A stretch of DNA of 64,000 nt from Sedimenticola hydrogenitrophicus (GCF_025175675.1 NZ_JANIOA010000004.1:79343-143342); one strand, 5' to 3'; positions 9,433 to 17,131 are shown, numbered from the stretch's first letter. Numbers and translations are program-made. Notes: generated from the sequence alone by a model not told the origin.

Positions 9433-9885
9433 ATGAATACCTCACGAAACATGACATCACTGCCGAACACCGAGGACGCCAGCCTGGCTCGCGCCAGCGC
9501 ACAAGAGTTGAGTTCCCTGCTGGCAAAGATGCCCCAAGCGGATCGGGCACAGGTCAGATTGGATGGGCACGATCTCATTCTGCCCCGGCAGGCCCTTGCC
9601 CTGCTGCGGGATGTGCTCTCTCAAATGGCACAGGGCAATGCCGTAACCATTGTCCCTACCCATGCCGAACTGACCACCCAAGAGGCCGCAAACATCCTGA
9701 ATGTCTCCCGGCCCTACCTGATCAAGCTGCTTGACGAGGGCAAGATCCCGTACCACAAGGTCAACAAGCACCGCCGTATCCGCTTTGAGGCGCTGATGGA
9801 ATACAAATGCCAGCAGGATACCGAGAGTGCTGCCGCGCTGGATGAGTTGGCCAGGCAGGCGCAAGAGCTGGATATGGGGTACTGA
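9433..9885 (+). CDS. Excisionase-type HTH antitoxin of a PIN toxin pair
   Basis: A 150-aa antitoxin candidate. The C-terminal half holds a MerR/excisionase-like helix-turn-helix (HTH_17): TTQEAANILNVSRPYL, then the wing KVNKHRRIRF (about residues 80-115). The start ATG 9433 has a purine-rich GAAGGAACG upstream; earlier in-frame codons lie in the leader. Its TGA shares its A with the ATG of the PIN gene (TGATG), which is typical coupling for this pair. It probably represses its own promoter and binds the PIN protein. This is the left boundary of the 9.4-19.6 kb accessory island. Confidence 0.85.
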   Translation: MNTSRNMTSLPNTEDASLARASAQELSSLLAKMPQADRAQVRLDGHDLILPRQALALLRDVLSQMAQGNAVTIVPTHAELTTQEAANILNVSRPYLIKLLDEGKIPYHKVNKHRRIRFEALMEYKCQQDTESAAALDELARQAQELDMGY

Positions 9886-10451
9886 TGGCATTCGTTGTCC
9901 TGCTCGATGCCAATGTCCTGTATCCGGCACCCCTGCGCGATTTTCTTATCACCCTGGCCACAAGCGGTCTTTATAGCGCCAAGTGGACTGAGCGGATTTA
10001 CGATGAGTGGTGGACACGAAACCTGGTCAAGCAATGGCCGGAACTGAAATCTGCGTTAAGCCGTACACGGGAATTAATGGATCGTGCTGTTCCCGATTGC
10101 CTGGTGACCGGTTATGAGTCGCTGATCGAGGGGCTTGCACTACCTGATCCGAATGATCGACATGTTTTGGCCGCGGCGATTCGTTGCGGCGCCCAGATCA
10201 TTGTCACCCACAACCTCAAGGATTTTCCCGCTGACGTACTTGATCTGTATGGCGTCGAAGCCATGCTCCCCGATGAGTTTCTTGAATATCAATTTGGCTT
10301 GCGGCCTGAACTCATAATTAAAGCAGCAAAGGCACAACGTGCCCGGCTCCAGAATCCTCCAAAAACGCCAGAAGAATTCCTCGAACGCCTCGCCGCGCAG
10401 GGTCTAGTCGTAACCGCCGAGAAACTCGATGATTTCAAGGAGCTAATTTAG
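9885..10451 (+). CDS. PIN-domain ribonuclease toxin (PIN_3 type)
   Basis: 188 aa. PIN-domain toxins are Mg2+-dependent RNases. The acidic residues expected for the active site can be placed: D in LLDANVLYP (about residue 8), E in YDEWW (about 42), and the DPNDRH block (about 90) with THNLKDF. It overlaps the upstream antitoxin by one base. The DNA around codons 40-60 is closely matched by a decayed fragment at 18898-18953 beside the IS21-family element, showing that a second copy of this gene family once lay in the island. Confidence 0.88.
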   Translation: MAFVVLLDANVLYPAPLRDFLITLATSGLYSAKWTERIYDEWWTRNLVKQWPELKSALSRTRELMDRAVPDCLVTGYESLIEGLALPDPNDRHVLAAAIRCGAQIIVTHNLKDFPADVLDLYGVEAMLPDEFLEYQFGLRPELIIKAAKAQRARLQNPPKTPEEFLERLAAQGLVVTAEKLDDFKELI

Positions 10452-10488
10452 CTCATATCACATAATTCGATAGCGCTTGCGCCGTTGG

Positions 10489-10570
10489 CAGCGTGGTACC
10501 AGCCGCGGGAGCTTCGGCCTCCGGATTGAGTGTGCAGGCGCAGGAACCATGCTTCCTCGTTCCCACGCTG
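10489..10570. repeat. Weak dyad in the gap before the cassette array
   Basis: CAGCGTGG and CCACGCTG (8 bp each) bracket about 80 bp. The whole gap 10452-10748 shows no convincing gene. No attI site or integrase fragment could be recognised in it. Confidence 0.3.
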
Positions 10571-10748
10571 TTACGCGACCTCAGCAGATATTCCCCCAAC
10601 TGCCTTGAAAGGCAGCTACCGACATGAAGCAGACGCTCATCTTGTGGCTGTTCAATGAGGTTGGCGGCTGATAAACTCAGGAGTATTAAGGAATGAGCTT
10701 CTATTGGCGGGATGCCTCATTTTAAAATTATCTCAAGGAATAGAACAT

Positions 10749-10832
10749 GCGTAGAACAATATGTCGGAATCGTCAATATATTCTCCACCTGTATATTGCG
10801 CCGGATGGCGGGCTGTATAAACAGCGTTAGCT
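10749..10832 (+). other. attC-like site 1 (left end of array)
   Basis: The right core is GTTAGCT (10826-10832). The left arm (GTAGAAC) is degenerate, but an inner hairpin CAATATA / TATATTG and partial outer pairing support an attC-type fold. It is the weakest of the five sites. A 27-codon ORF inside it is not counted as a gene. Confidence 0.5.
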
Positions 10833-10848
10833 CTTAAAAGAGGAAGAA

Positions 10849-11547
10849 ATGAGCACATCAGGAACTGATATTGCAACCATTATTGGGAAAGGTCTTTTAG
10901 GGGCTATTCCTTTTGTGGGGCCGTTGGCAGCAGAGATTGTAGGCGCGGTCATTCCGAACCAAAGAATTGATAGGATCGAATCTCTTCTAAAACTACTGGA
11001 ATCAAAAATACCAGAAGCAGATAGGCCTAAAATCGTACAAAATATTTATTCTCCAGAATCTATCGACCTAATCGAAGATGGTTTTATTCAAGCCTCAAGA
11101 TCACTATCAGAAGAGCGAAAAGAATATATTGCATCATTGTTAAAAAACAGCTTAACGGAAGATGAAGTAAAACACATCGAGTACAAGCGGTTATTGTCCA
11201 TACTTGGTGAGCTTAACGATATTGAAGTGCTCATTTTGAAATCTCAAACAATGTATCGTGGACAACCAGAACATCAAGGGTTTTGGGAGGCGCATGAGGG
11301 TGCGTTAACTCCGCCCATGGCACATATGGGGTCATCGCAGGAAGAAATTGATAAGCATACAATTTATCAAACACATAAATTGCATTTAGCTAATCTGGGC
11401 TTGCTTAAGGCAAGGTTTAAAAAGCCGAAACGTGGTGAGCTTCCTGAATTCGATGATAAAACTGGAATGATCAAGGCCCAGGGCTATGACATTACAGGTT
11501 TGGGTCGGTTGTTACTCAGAAGCATTGATCAAGGTGGCGAAGTTTAG
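10849..11547 (+). CDS. Cassette ORF 1: predicted membrane-associated protein of unknown function
   Basis: 232 aa, not recognised. Residues about 10-36 form a Gly/Ala/Ile-rich hydrophobic stretch (IIGKGLLGAIPFVGPLAAEI) that could insert in a membrane. The rest is charged and helical, with a C-terminal ITGLGRLLLRSI. GAGGAAGAA precedes the ATG, which starts about 20 bp after the attC core. It stops immediately before the next attC. AT-rich codon use contrasts with the chromosome backbone. A membrane-active effector such as an abortive-infection protein is possible but is inference from position and the N-terminal segment only. Confidence 0.8.
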   Translation: MSTSGTDIATIIGKGLLGAIPFVGPLAAEIVGAVIPNQRIDRIESLLKLLESKIPEADRPKIVQNIYSPESIDLIEDGFIQASRSLSEERKEYIASLLKNSLTEDEVKHIEYKRLLSILGELNDIEVLILKSQTMYRGQPEHQGFWEAHEGALTPPMAHMGSSQEEIDKHTIYQTHKLHLANLGLLKARFKKPKRGELPEFDDKTGMIKAQGYDITGLGRLLLRSIDQGGEV

Positions 11548-11628
11548 AGTTAACAATCACATGCACTCGGACAGCAAAAAGCGCCGTTTCGCTTTGCTTT
11601 TTGCCGCTGGTGATGTGAGGTGTTAGCC
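11548..11628 (+). other. attC site 2
   Basis: Left box AGTTAAC (11548-11554) and right core GTTAGCC (11622-11628). The arms pair imperfectly: TAACAATCACAT... with CTCACATCACCAGC read on the other strand, closed by GCAAAAAGC / GCTTTTTGC. Its right arm (GCTGGTGATGTGAGG) is almost the same as that of site 5. This is a convincing attC by size and layout. Confidence 0.85.
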
Positions 11629-11642
11629 CCTCAAAGTCGATT

Positions 11643-12599
11643 ATGGATAGTCTTTTAAACAACGCAGTTCAATCGATTCAAATCGGTGTGGAGGATTTTC
11701 AGTCCACTGATGAGCGTCGAGTACTGTCTGCCACTCGAAACATCGCCGCGGGCCTACTTTTGCTTTTCAAGGAAAAGCTTAGACAGCTGTCACCAGCAGG
11801 ATCAAATGAGGTTCTAGTCAAACAGCGAATGCTACCGGCATCGAATAGTGATGGATCTGTAGGAATTGTCGGCCAAGGGAAAAAGACAGTTGATGTCTTT
11901 CAAATACAAGAGCGTTTTGATTCTCTCGACGTGGTTGTCGACTGGAAAAAATTTAAGAAGATTGTCAACATTCGAAATGACATCGAGCACTATTGCACTT
12001 CAGAACCCGAAGTTAGGGTAAAAGAACTTCTATCCGATAGCTTTCTTATTATTCGTGATTTTGTATCTGAATATTTGAACTACCAGCCTGTCGAACTCCT
12101 TGGCGAGGAAGCATGGTCAGTGCTACTAGACGTATCTGAGGTGTACGAGAAGGAACTTCAGGAATGCCGAGCTGAGATCAATAATGTCCAATGGAAGTCT
12201 GAGACACTCGCGGCAATCTCAGAAAATATCCGATGCCCCAATTGCCATGGTCAGTTGGTAAAGCCAACGGATTCAAGCAATACACCACAGTCTCTTGAAT
12301 TCCATTGCTCATCTTGTGGCGAGTACTTTCTGTTCGAAGGTGTCATTGCGGAAGTGGTTTCAGAGCACTTCGGCGCAGACAACTATCTAGCAGCAACACA
12401 AGGTGGTGAACCCGCGACTACTGAATGCCCAGAGTGTGGCGAAGATACTTATATTCTTTTTGAAGATCAGTGCCTGAAATGTGGTGCAACTAGGACCTAT
12501 GAAACTTGCGTAATGTGTGGCGATAGCTTGTCACCGGATGAACAGGATTTGAATGGTCTGTGTAGCTATCACTATCACACAGCAATGAAAAATGATTAG
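11643..12599 (+). CDS. Cassette ORF 2: HEPN-like protein with C-terminal zinc ribbons
   Basis: 318 aa. The N-terminal helical half holds RNDIEH (about residues 112-117), matching the Rx4H signature of HEPN RNases. The C-terminal half has three Cys-pair modules: CPNCHGQL with [17 protein letters not shown] with CLKCGATR, and a last CVMCGDSL with a C..H pair. Together these form zinc ribbons suited to nucleic-acid or protein binding. HEPN proteins are common in toxin-antitoxin and anti-phage systems. The single-gene cassette is bounded by attC sites 2 and 3. A defence or toxin role is inference; a DUF4145-like household HEPN protein is the alternative. Confidence 0.8.
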   Translation: MDSLLNNAVQSIQIGVEDFQSTDERRVLSATRNIAAGLLLLFKEKLRQLSPAGSNEVLVKQRMLPASNSDGSVGIVGQGKKTVDVFQIQERFDSLDVVVDWKKFKKIVNIRNDIEHYCTSEPEVRVKELLSDSFLIIRDFVSEYLNYQPVELLGEEAWSVLLDVSEVYEKELQECRAEINNVQWKSETLAAISENIRCPNCHGQLVKPTDSSNTPQSLEFHCSSCGEYFLFEGVIAEVVSEHFGADNYLAATQGGEPATTECPECGEDTYILFEDQCLKCGATRTYETCVMCGDSLSPDEQDLNGLCSYHYHTAMKND

Positions 12600-12687
12600 G
12601 GCTAACAAGACATTCCAGCCGCATGCTTTGCGTGCTGGGACGTCCCTCTGCTACGCGGCAGACCACCCCTGAATACAGGCGTTATCG
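12600..12687 (+). other. attC site 3
   Basis: Left box GGCTAAC (12600-12606), exactly the complement of the core of site 2, and right core GTTATCG (12681-12687). The outer arms pair as TAACAAGACATTCCAG with TAACGCCTGTATTCAGG. The interior holds two smaller GC-rich dyads. Confidence 0.7.
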
Positions 12688-12704
12688 GAGCATAGAGAAC
12701 AATA

Positions 12705-13028
12705 ATGCGTCTATATGTATTAGATAAATCAGATGGCACCAAGATACATCTAAAGCAATCCGCAAGCTCTCGCCAAGAGCTCGTTCAGATATTTGGGTCT
12801 CGTAAAGTTAATATCGGAAACCACGTATATGATATAAATGATATTTCTGCGGAAGCATCTGAGAACGCAGCTCCCGCAATGGCGTTGGGTGGTGTTGTTG
12901 GTGTTCTTGGGGGCATTCCCGGTGTAATTATTGGTGGCATTATTGGTGCGCTTCTTGGAAAAAACGCAGATGATGAAGATAAAGCAAAAGTAGAACAATT
13001 CAACAGGACCACCGCAGATGTCTATTAA
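12705..13028 (+). CDS. Cassette ORF 3a: small glycine-zipper protein
   Basis: 107 aa. The N-terminal half is soluble and mixed. Residues about 64-87 are a Gly-rich hydrophobic helix (GGVVGVLGGIPGVIIGGIIG), a glycine-zipper-type membrane segment, followed by a charged tail. The gene overlaps the next ORF by 11 bp, so the two are translated from one cassette. No family was recognised. Small glycine-zipper proteins often oligomerise in membranes, so this and 3b could be a membrane complex or a toxin with its partner (inference). Confidence 0.75.
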   Translation: MRLYVLDKSDGTKIHLKQSASSRQELVQIFGSRKVNIGNHVYDINDISAEASENAAPAMALGGVVGVLGGIPGVIIGGIIGALLGKNADDEDKAKVEQFNRTTADVY

Positions 13029-13509
13029 AGATATCGACTGGAAGCTTTTCGCTGTGTTGGTTTTCTTAGTCGGACTTTCTGTTGTGTATTTATTGAATCA
13101 AGATGCGGTTAGGCTTGCTATTAAGTCATGTCTCACATGGGCATATTTATCCAAAGTTATTTGGCTGTCTGTTTCCATCTCGTTTTCTATCCACTATTTG
13201 TCAGTTAGAAATAACACTAATAGTTACGAAGGGTTAATATATAAGTCTTTTGGAAAGTTTGCCGACTCCGCATTTGCGGCAATAACATATGGTCTAGCAC
13301 TAACAACATCGGCTTCCATATTGAAGGGCGTTTATATCCAGCAAATAATAGGAGGAACAGTATATTTCAATTATTTTGGAGAGGTCGACATTTATTCTAT
13401 GTTGGTAGTTTGCCTGTTTTTGTTTGGTTACTCTATCTATGCCACAGGCCATGCGCTTATTGGTGCAATCTTTAGGGGAGCTAGCGAAAATGCAAAAGCA
13501 GCTGAATAA
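13018..13509 (+). CDS. Cassette ORF 3b: four-helix membrane protein
   Basis: 163 aa. Four hydrophobic segments are apparent: LFAVLVFLVGLSVVYLL near the N-terminus, VIWLSVSISFSIHYL, FAAITYGLALTTSASI and SMLVVCLFLFGYSIYAT. It ends in a short charged tail. The start ATG lies inside the end of the glycine-zipper ORF in a different frame. It shares the cassette with that ORF, an unusual two-gene cassette. No specific family was recognised. Confidence 0.75.
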   Translation: MSIKDIDWKLFAVLVFLVGLSVVYLLNQDAVRLAIKSCLTWAYLSKVIWLSVSISFSIHYLSVRNNTNSYEGLIYKSFGKFADSAFAAITYGLALTTSASILKGVYIQQIIGGTVYFNYFGEVDIYSMLVVCLFLFGYSIYATGHALIGAIFRGASENAKAAE

Positions 13510-13543
13510 TCACATAACATCTATTGATCCGCCAAACAGCATG

Positions 13544-13611
13544 GCATAACGAAGTCTTCCACGCGACGGCGGCGCTAGCGCGCCACTTCGCGTGAAGGCA
13601 GGCGTTAGTGC
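13544..13611 (+). other. attC site 4
   Basis: Left box GCATAAC (13544-13550) and right core GTTAGTG (13604-13610). The stem is strong: TCTTCCACGCGA pairs with TCGCGTGAAGGCA, and the inner GCGCTAGCGC is self-complementary. Its length of about 68 bp is typical of attC sites. Confidence 0.82.
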
Positions 13612-13633
13612 AAAAAAAACATGGAGAGAAAAC

Positions 13634-14023
13634 ATGACAACTGAAATATTTAAAGCCTCAGTACAGTATAACGATTGGAAAGGCTCATCTGCCGCTGACA
13701 GTGCAGATCAAAAAGGGCCTTCTACTTGGCTTAAAGAAAATGGTCACATTAATGATGGCGAATTCTTATTGGGCGTAAAAATGTTCGCTGGTGAAAATCA
13801 CGGAGTTCATGAAGATCCGGTATTTGTCGAATTTCTGATAGCAACGTCTGGTAATTTCGAGAATATAAAAACAATGATTGAGGGAAGTGCCGGTCCCATT
13901 GAGGTTCGCAGAGTAAGAATTGATATGGATCTCAGCCAATTTATTGGCCTCTTTAAGCGATTCGATGTCACATTATCTAGAAATAGTATGCTGGAAGGGC
14001 TTGAATATCATTACGATGATTAG
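13634..14023 (+). CDS. Cassette ORF 4: small protein of unknown function
   Basis: 129 aa, not recognised. There is no signal peptide or membrane segment. The sequence is acidic and looks like a compact alpha/beta fold, with DFKxF-type aromatic spacing near the C-terminus (FIGLFKRFDVTLSR). ATG 13634 is preceded by GGAGAGAA; the longer frame back to 13592 overlaps the attC site and is rejected. The ORF ends just before the left box of site 5. Confidence 0.75.
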   Translation: MTTEIFKASVQYNDWKGSSAADSADQKGPSTWLKENGHINDGEFLLGVKMFAGENHGVHEDPVFVEFLIATSGNFENIKTMIEGSAGPIEVRRVRIDMDLSQFIGLFKRFDVTLSRNSMLEGLEYHYDD

Positions 14024-14025
14024 AC

Positions 14026-14242
14026 GGCGCTAACACGGCCGGTCAAGTTGACGTGGTACCGCGTCGGGAACCTACCCCGATATTGCACACATTAACTTGC
14101 CATGGAAATCAGGGCCAGAGTAACAACTCGAGTTGGAGTACGGGTGCGCAGGAAGTTCGGTGGAGTTATTACTCCGACCCCGATCTCCCAGGAAAAATAA
14201 AGCTGTGTAGCTTTATTTTGCTGGTGATGTGAAGCGTTATAC
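14026..14242 (+). other. attC site 5, long and composite
   Basis: Left box CGCTAAC (14028-14034) and right core GTTATAC (14236-14242). The right arm GCTGGTGATGTGAAGCGTTA closely matches site 2. The left part has a separate dyad, GGTCAAGTTGACGTG with CACATTAACTTGCC. Between them is a fragment ending ACTCCGACCCC that resembles half of the GTCGGAGTCA hairpin family. At about 215 bp it is far longer than the other sites and may be a fused or invaded attC. Confidence 0.6.
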
Positions 14243-14278
14243 GCACTAAAGAATATATCAACACTTAGGAGAGCCAGA

Positions 14279-15361
14279 ATGGCTGACCAATTTTCAGATG
14301 AAGAATTAACCATAGAGGATGAGCAAGAAGATGAGAGTGTTGCAATAAATTATGATATTGCAAGCTATCCTTCTGATTTCACTCTTTCTGGGATTTCACA
14401 AATGTGGAAAGACGGGGATATTTTGATTCCCGATTATCAACGTGAATTTGTTTGGACTATGCGTCAATCATCTCTGCTGATTGATTCATTTATATGTGGC
14501 CTTCCGGTACCTCCAGTATTTTTCTATATAGATGAGGATAATAAAAATTTAGTTATTGACGGGCAGCAAAGGATATTAAGTGTTGTATTTTTCATGGAAG
14601 GCTATTTTGGCAAAGAAAGTACTCAAGGAAAAAGACAAGTTTTTCGCTTAACTGGCTTGCCCGAAAAAAGCCCGTATTACAATCAGAAATTCGAAGATCT
14701 CGATGAAGGAGTTCAACGCAAATTAAAGCAAGCAGTATTGAGGGCCGTAAATATTCGTCAGTTGAATCCAGCGGGCGAAAGCACAAGCGCATATCATATT
14801 TTTGAGCGCCTCAACACGGGTGGTACTCCACTAAAGCCACAAGAAATCAGAAACTGTGTGTTTCGAGGTGGTTTTAACAATCATCTGAAAAAAGCCAATA
14901 AAGACACTAATTGGAGAAAAGTTCTAGGCAAGACATATTTAGATAAACACCAAAAAGATGTTGAGCTTCTTCTGAGGGTGTTTGCGCTTGTTGGCGAATA
15001 TGATGAATACGAAAAACCAATGAAAGAGTTTTTAAATGTTGCTATGAAAAAGCATGATTCTGGCACAACACAAAAAGCCAAAAAATTTATTGAGGTATTC
15101 AGTAAAGTAACAGAGCTTGTGGTTAAACATTTAGGACCCAAGCCATTTCACCTTAGAGGACCTCTAAATGTATCCGCGCTCGACTCAGTAATGTGCGTAT
15201 TAATTGAACAGCATAATAAAGTCGACTTCGAAGATTTAAAGAACAACTACAAAAAATTGCTGAATGATGATGACTTTGATGAATACACCAGAATAAACAC
15301 AACAGACACCAAGACAGTTATTGATCGTATAAATAAAGTAAAAGAATATCTTTTAGGATGA
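14279..15361 (+). CDS. Cassette ORF 5a: DUF262 (GmrSD N-terminal-like) protein
   Basis: 360 aa. The DUF262 hallmark, a ParB/sulfiredoxin-like fold, is clear: IPDYQREFVWT (about residues 51-61), then LVIDGQQRILSV (about 93-104), and later FERLNTGGTPLKPQEIRN (about 178-195). In GmrSD-type modification-dependent defence proteins this DGQQR domain binds nucleotide and is coupled to a nuclease. Here no HNH (DUF1524) domain is visible, and the partner is instead the HEPN protein four bases downstream. AGGAG precedes the ATG. Function as a defence module is inference from family and context. Confidence 0.9.
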   Translation: MADQFSDEELTIEDEQEDESVAINYDIASYPSDFTLSGISQMWKDGDILIPDYQREFVWTMRQSSLLIDSFICGLPVPPVFFYIDEDNKNLVIDGQQRILSVVFFMEGYFGKESTQGKRQVFRLTGLPEKSPYYNQKFEDLDEGVQRKLKQAVLRAVNIRQLNPAGESTSAYHIFERLNTGGTPLKPQEIRNCVFRGGFNNHLKKANKDTNWRKVLGKTYLDKHQKDVELLLRVFALVGEYDEYEKPMKEFLNVAMKKHDSGTTQKAKKFIEVFSKVTELVVKHLGPKPFHLRGPLNVSALDSVMCVLIEQHNKVDFEDLKNNYKKLLNDDDFDEYTRINTTDTKTVIDRINKVKEYLLG

Positions 15362-15365
15362 GCTT

Positions 15366-15872
15366 GTGGCTTATATTGATCACTTCAAGCATGCTGATGA
15401 TGTGGTAAATCATCTTAATACGATAGTACCAGCAATTGCTGATCCGCTGTTAAAAGCGAAATATGTTGGCTTTGTTTCAGTTGTTGCCGTAACTGTTTAT
15501 GAAATGGCTGTTAAAGATATTTTTATAGACTTTGCTAATAAAAAACATAAAGTTCTTGGTAATTTTACGGAGTCCTACTTCGATAGAATTAGCGGAAAAA
15601 TAAAGCTCCGCATTATTAAAGATGAATATATACCGAGATTCGGCGCAAAGTACAAAACCCGGTTTCAGAAAAATATTGAAAAATGTGCAAAAACCTATTT
15701 TCAAGCAAATCATCGTGACATAAAAAGCTCATATGGCAACCTTATTACATGGAGGAATGATTTTGCTCATGAAGGAAGAATAAACACTACTGCCACATAT
15801 GAAGAGGCTGTACAAGCATATGAAGACGGGAAAGAAGTAATTCACTGTCTAGCAAAATGCATGATCAGATAA
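15366..15872 (+). CDS. Cassette ORF 5b: HEPN-domain protein (MAE_28990/MAE_18760-like)
   Basis: 168 aa, all-helical. The HEPN RNase signature RNDFAH (Rx4H, about residues 129-134) is intact. The N-terminal helices (FVSVVAVTVYEMAVKDIF) fit RiboL-PSP/MAE-type HEPN proteins. The start is GTG 15366, five bases after the DUF262 stop, with AGGA in the end of that gene, so the two are coupled. A HEPN RNase beside a DUF262 protein suggests a sensor-effector or toxin-antitoxin-like pair. No clear attC follows the gene, so the right end of this cassette may be lost. Confidence 0.85.
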   Translation: MAYIDHFKHADDVVNHLNTIVPAIADPLLKAKYVGFVSVVAVTVYEMAVKDIFIDFANKKHKVLGNFTESYFDRISGKIKLRIIKDEYIPRFGAKYKTRFQKNIEKCAKTYFQANHRDIKSSYGNLITWRNDFAHEGRINTTATYEEAVQAYEDGKEVIHCLAKCMIR

Positions 15873-15953
15873 ATGCGTAATCAAAGGGTCACCCATTAGC
15901 CGCCTCCGGTCAACGGGGCGTATGACGCCGTGAGCTTCTTCGCCCCGTAATTA

Positions 15954-16070
15954 TCATGCCTCAGGATAGTATTCGGCCGCTGACTCCATCAGTCCCAGGC
16001 AGGCATCGGAGTTCAGATCCTTGTGAAGGACCTTGTTAATGTTACATTGCTGCACCAGCACTACCTTCAT
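15954..16070 (-). CDS. Possible 38-aa small ORF
   Basis: It reads MKVVLVQQCNINK... and ends MESAAEYYPEA. The start overlaps the 3' end of the truncated upstream ORF in another frame. CGGAAG sits directly before the ATG. A hairpin (ACGGGGCG / CGCCCCGT) lies just beyond the stop. Base composition is nearer to the chromosome than to the cassettes. It may be a real small gene or the C-terminal piece of a larger one broken by rearrangement. Confidence 0.4.
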   Translation of the reverse strand: MKVVLVQQCNINKVLHKDLNSDACLGLMESAAEYYPEA

Positions 16071-16277
16071 CTTCCGAATATATATCTTTGAAAATAGACA
16101 AATCTACACTAGTTTCTGATAGCTCAAGCTTCCCTCTTGTTTTAGGATAGTTTTCAGTGAAAATTGCATTCATTGCTATCACATAATTTCCTTCTTCTTT
16201 TCCTCTTCTAAAATTAAGTCGTATCCCTTCCACTTCCAATGCAATATAGTACTCGATTTTTTTCCTTATCCTCACTA
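16042..16277 (-). pseudogene. 3' remnant of an AT-rich gene cut by the IS21-family element
   Basis: The open frame continues to 16335, but everything upstream of 16277 is IS terminal sequence, so the native 5' part is missing. What remains encodes about 78 residues ending SEDEGSAGAAM, with a strand-rich middle (YYIALEVEGIRLNF). No family was recognised. Its composition is like the cassette ORFs, but it lies on the opposite strand. Confidence 0.55.
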
Positions 16278-16357
16278 TGCGTATTCCGGCGAAGTTGAAC
16301 AGCGATTCCGGACGAACGTGAACACCTGATTTCACAACGCATCACGCGGAAGGATTA

Positions 16358-17113
16358 TTACCCCAGGTGTTCATCTTCAGTCAACTGACCGAGGATCTTG
16401 CGCATCGACTCACCCTTGAGCTGGAGCCTGTGGGCGTTATGCATCAGCCGGTCGAGGATGGCGTCGGCGAGCGTGCTGTCGCCGATACTGGCGTACCACT
16501 GGTCGGTGGGCAGCTGACTGATCATGAGGGTGGCGGTGTGGCCGTGGCGGTCATCCATAATCTCCATCAGGTCATTACGGTTGGCCGGTGTCAGCGGCTC
16601 CAGTCCCCAGTCATCGATAATCAGTAACTGGATCTTGGCCAACTGCTGAAGCTGCTTATGGTAGCTGCCGTCGGCCTTGGCCTGGGTAAGCTCCAGGAAC
16701 AGCCGTGAGAGACGGTAATAACGCACGCTGTAGCTCTGCAGGCAGGCGTTGTGTCCCAGGGCACAGGCGAGGTAGGTCTTGCCACTGCCGCAGGGGCCGG
16801 TGATCAGCAGGTTCTGGGCGCGCAGGATCCATTCGCCCTGGGCGAGCCGGGCGATCTGCGCCGGGCTGATGTTGCGTGGATGCTGGTAGTCGATCTCCTG
16901 CACCCTAGCACCAAGCTTGAAGCGGGCCTGGCGGATGAGCCGTTCGTGGCGGCGCTGATCACGGCTCAGCCACTCCTGATCGAGCAGCAGCGCAAGGCGT
17001 TCGACAAAGGGCAGTTGCTCATAGGTGCCGACCTGTTCGAGCTGGGTCTGCAGGGCGGCGGCCATGCCGGAGAGTTTGAGTTGACGCAGCCGCGTCAGGG
17101 TTTGTGTGCTCAT
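16358..17113 (-). CDS. istB: IS21-family helper ATPase IstB
   Basis: 251 aa, full length. A DnaA/DnaC-like AAA+ ATPase that assembles on target DNA and stimulates the IstA transposase. Walker A GPCGSGKTYLA (about residue 107), Walker B LLIIDDWGLEPL (about 165) and MISQLPTDQWY are intact. It follows istA by 18 bp in the same direction. No disruptions are visible, so the element could still be active. Confidence 0.96.
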   Translation of the reverse strand: MSTQTLTRLRQLKLSGMAAALQTQLEQVGTYEQLPFVERLALLLDQEWLSRDQRRHERLIRQARFKLGARVQEIDYQHPRNISPAQIARLAQGEWILRAQNLLITGPCGSGKTYLACALGHNACLQSYSVRYYRLSRLFLELTQAKADGSYHKQLQQLAKIQLLIIDDWGLEPLTPANRNDLMEIMDDRHGHTATLMISQLPTDQWYASIGDSTLADAILDRLMHNAHRLQLKGESMRKILGQLTEDEHLG

Positions 17114-17131
17114 GGTGTGGTCTCCTTCGGG

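Larger units (their letters stand above)
10749..15872 (+). mobile_element. Integron gene-cassette array without integrase in window (CALIN-like)
   Basis: Five consecutive units of plus-strand, AT-rich ORFs are separated by short palindromic sites. The sites begin with a TAAC-type box and end with a GTTA-type box, which is the arrangement of attC recombination sites. The right-hand GTTA cores are at 10826, 11622, 12681, 13604 and 14236. All sites have the same orientation, and every ORF begins shortly after a core, as in integron cassettes. No intI gene is recognisable anywhere in the window. The right end has no clear attC after 15872, where ORF remnants and an IS21-family element follow. Confidence 0.8.

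Noticed and set aside
10452..10748. attI site or integrase remnant
   Set aside because: No tyrosine-recombinase motif on either strand and no recognisable attI core; only a weak dyad is present.
10747..10830. 27-codon ORF before cassette ORF 1
   Set aside because: It lies within attC-like site 1, whose palindromic sequence explains the open frame.
10749..14242. CRISPR-like array (regularly spaced palindromes)
   Set aside because: Spacing is 0.6-1.1 kb with ORFs between, and repeats are imperfect attC-type sites, not identical short repeats.
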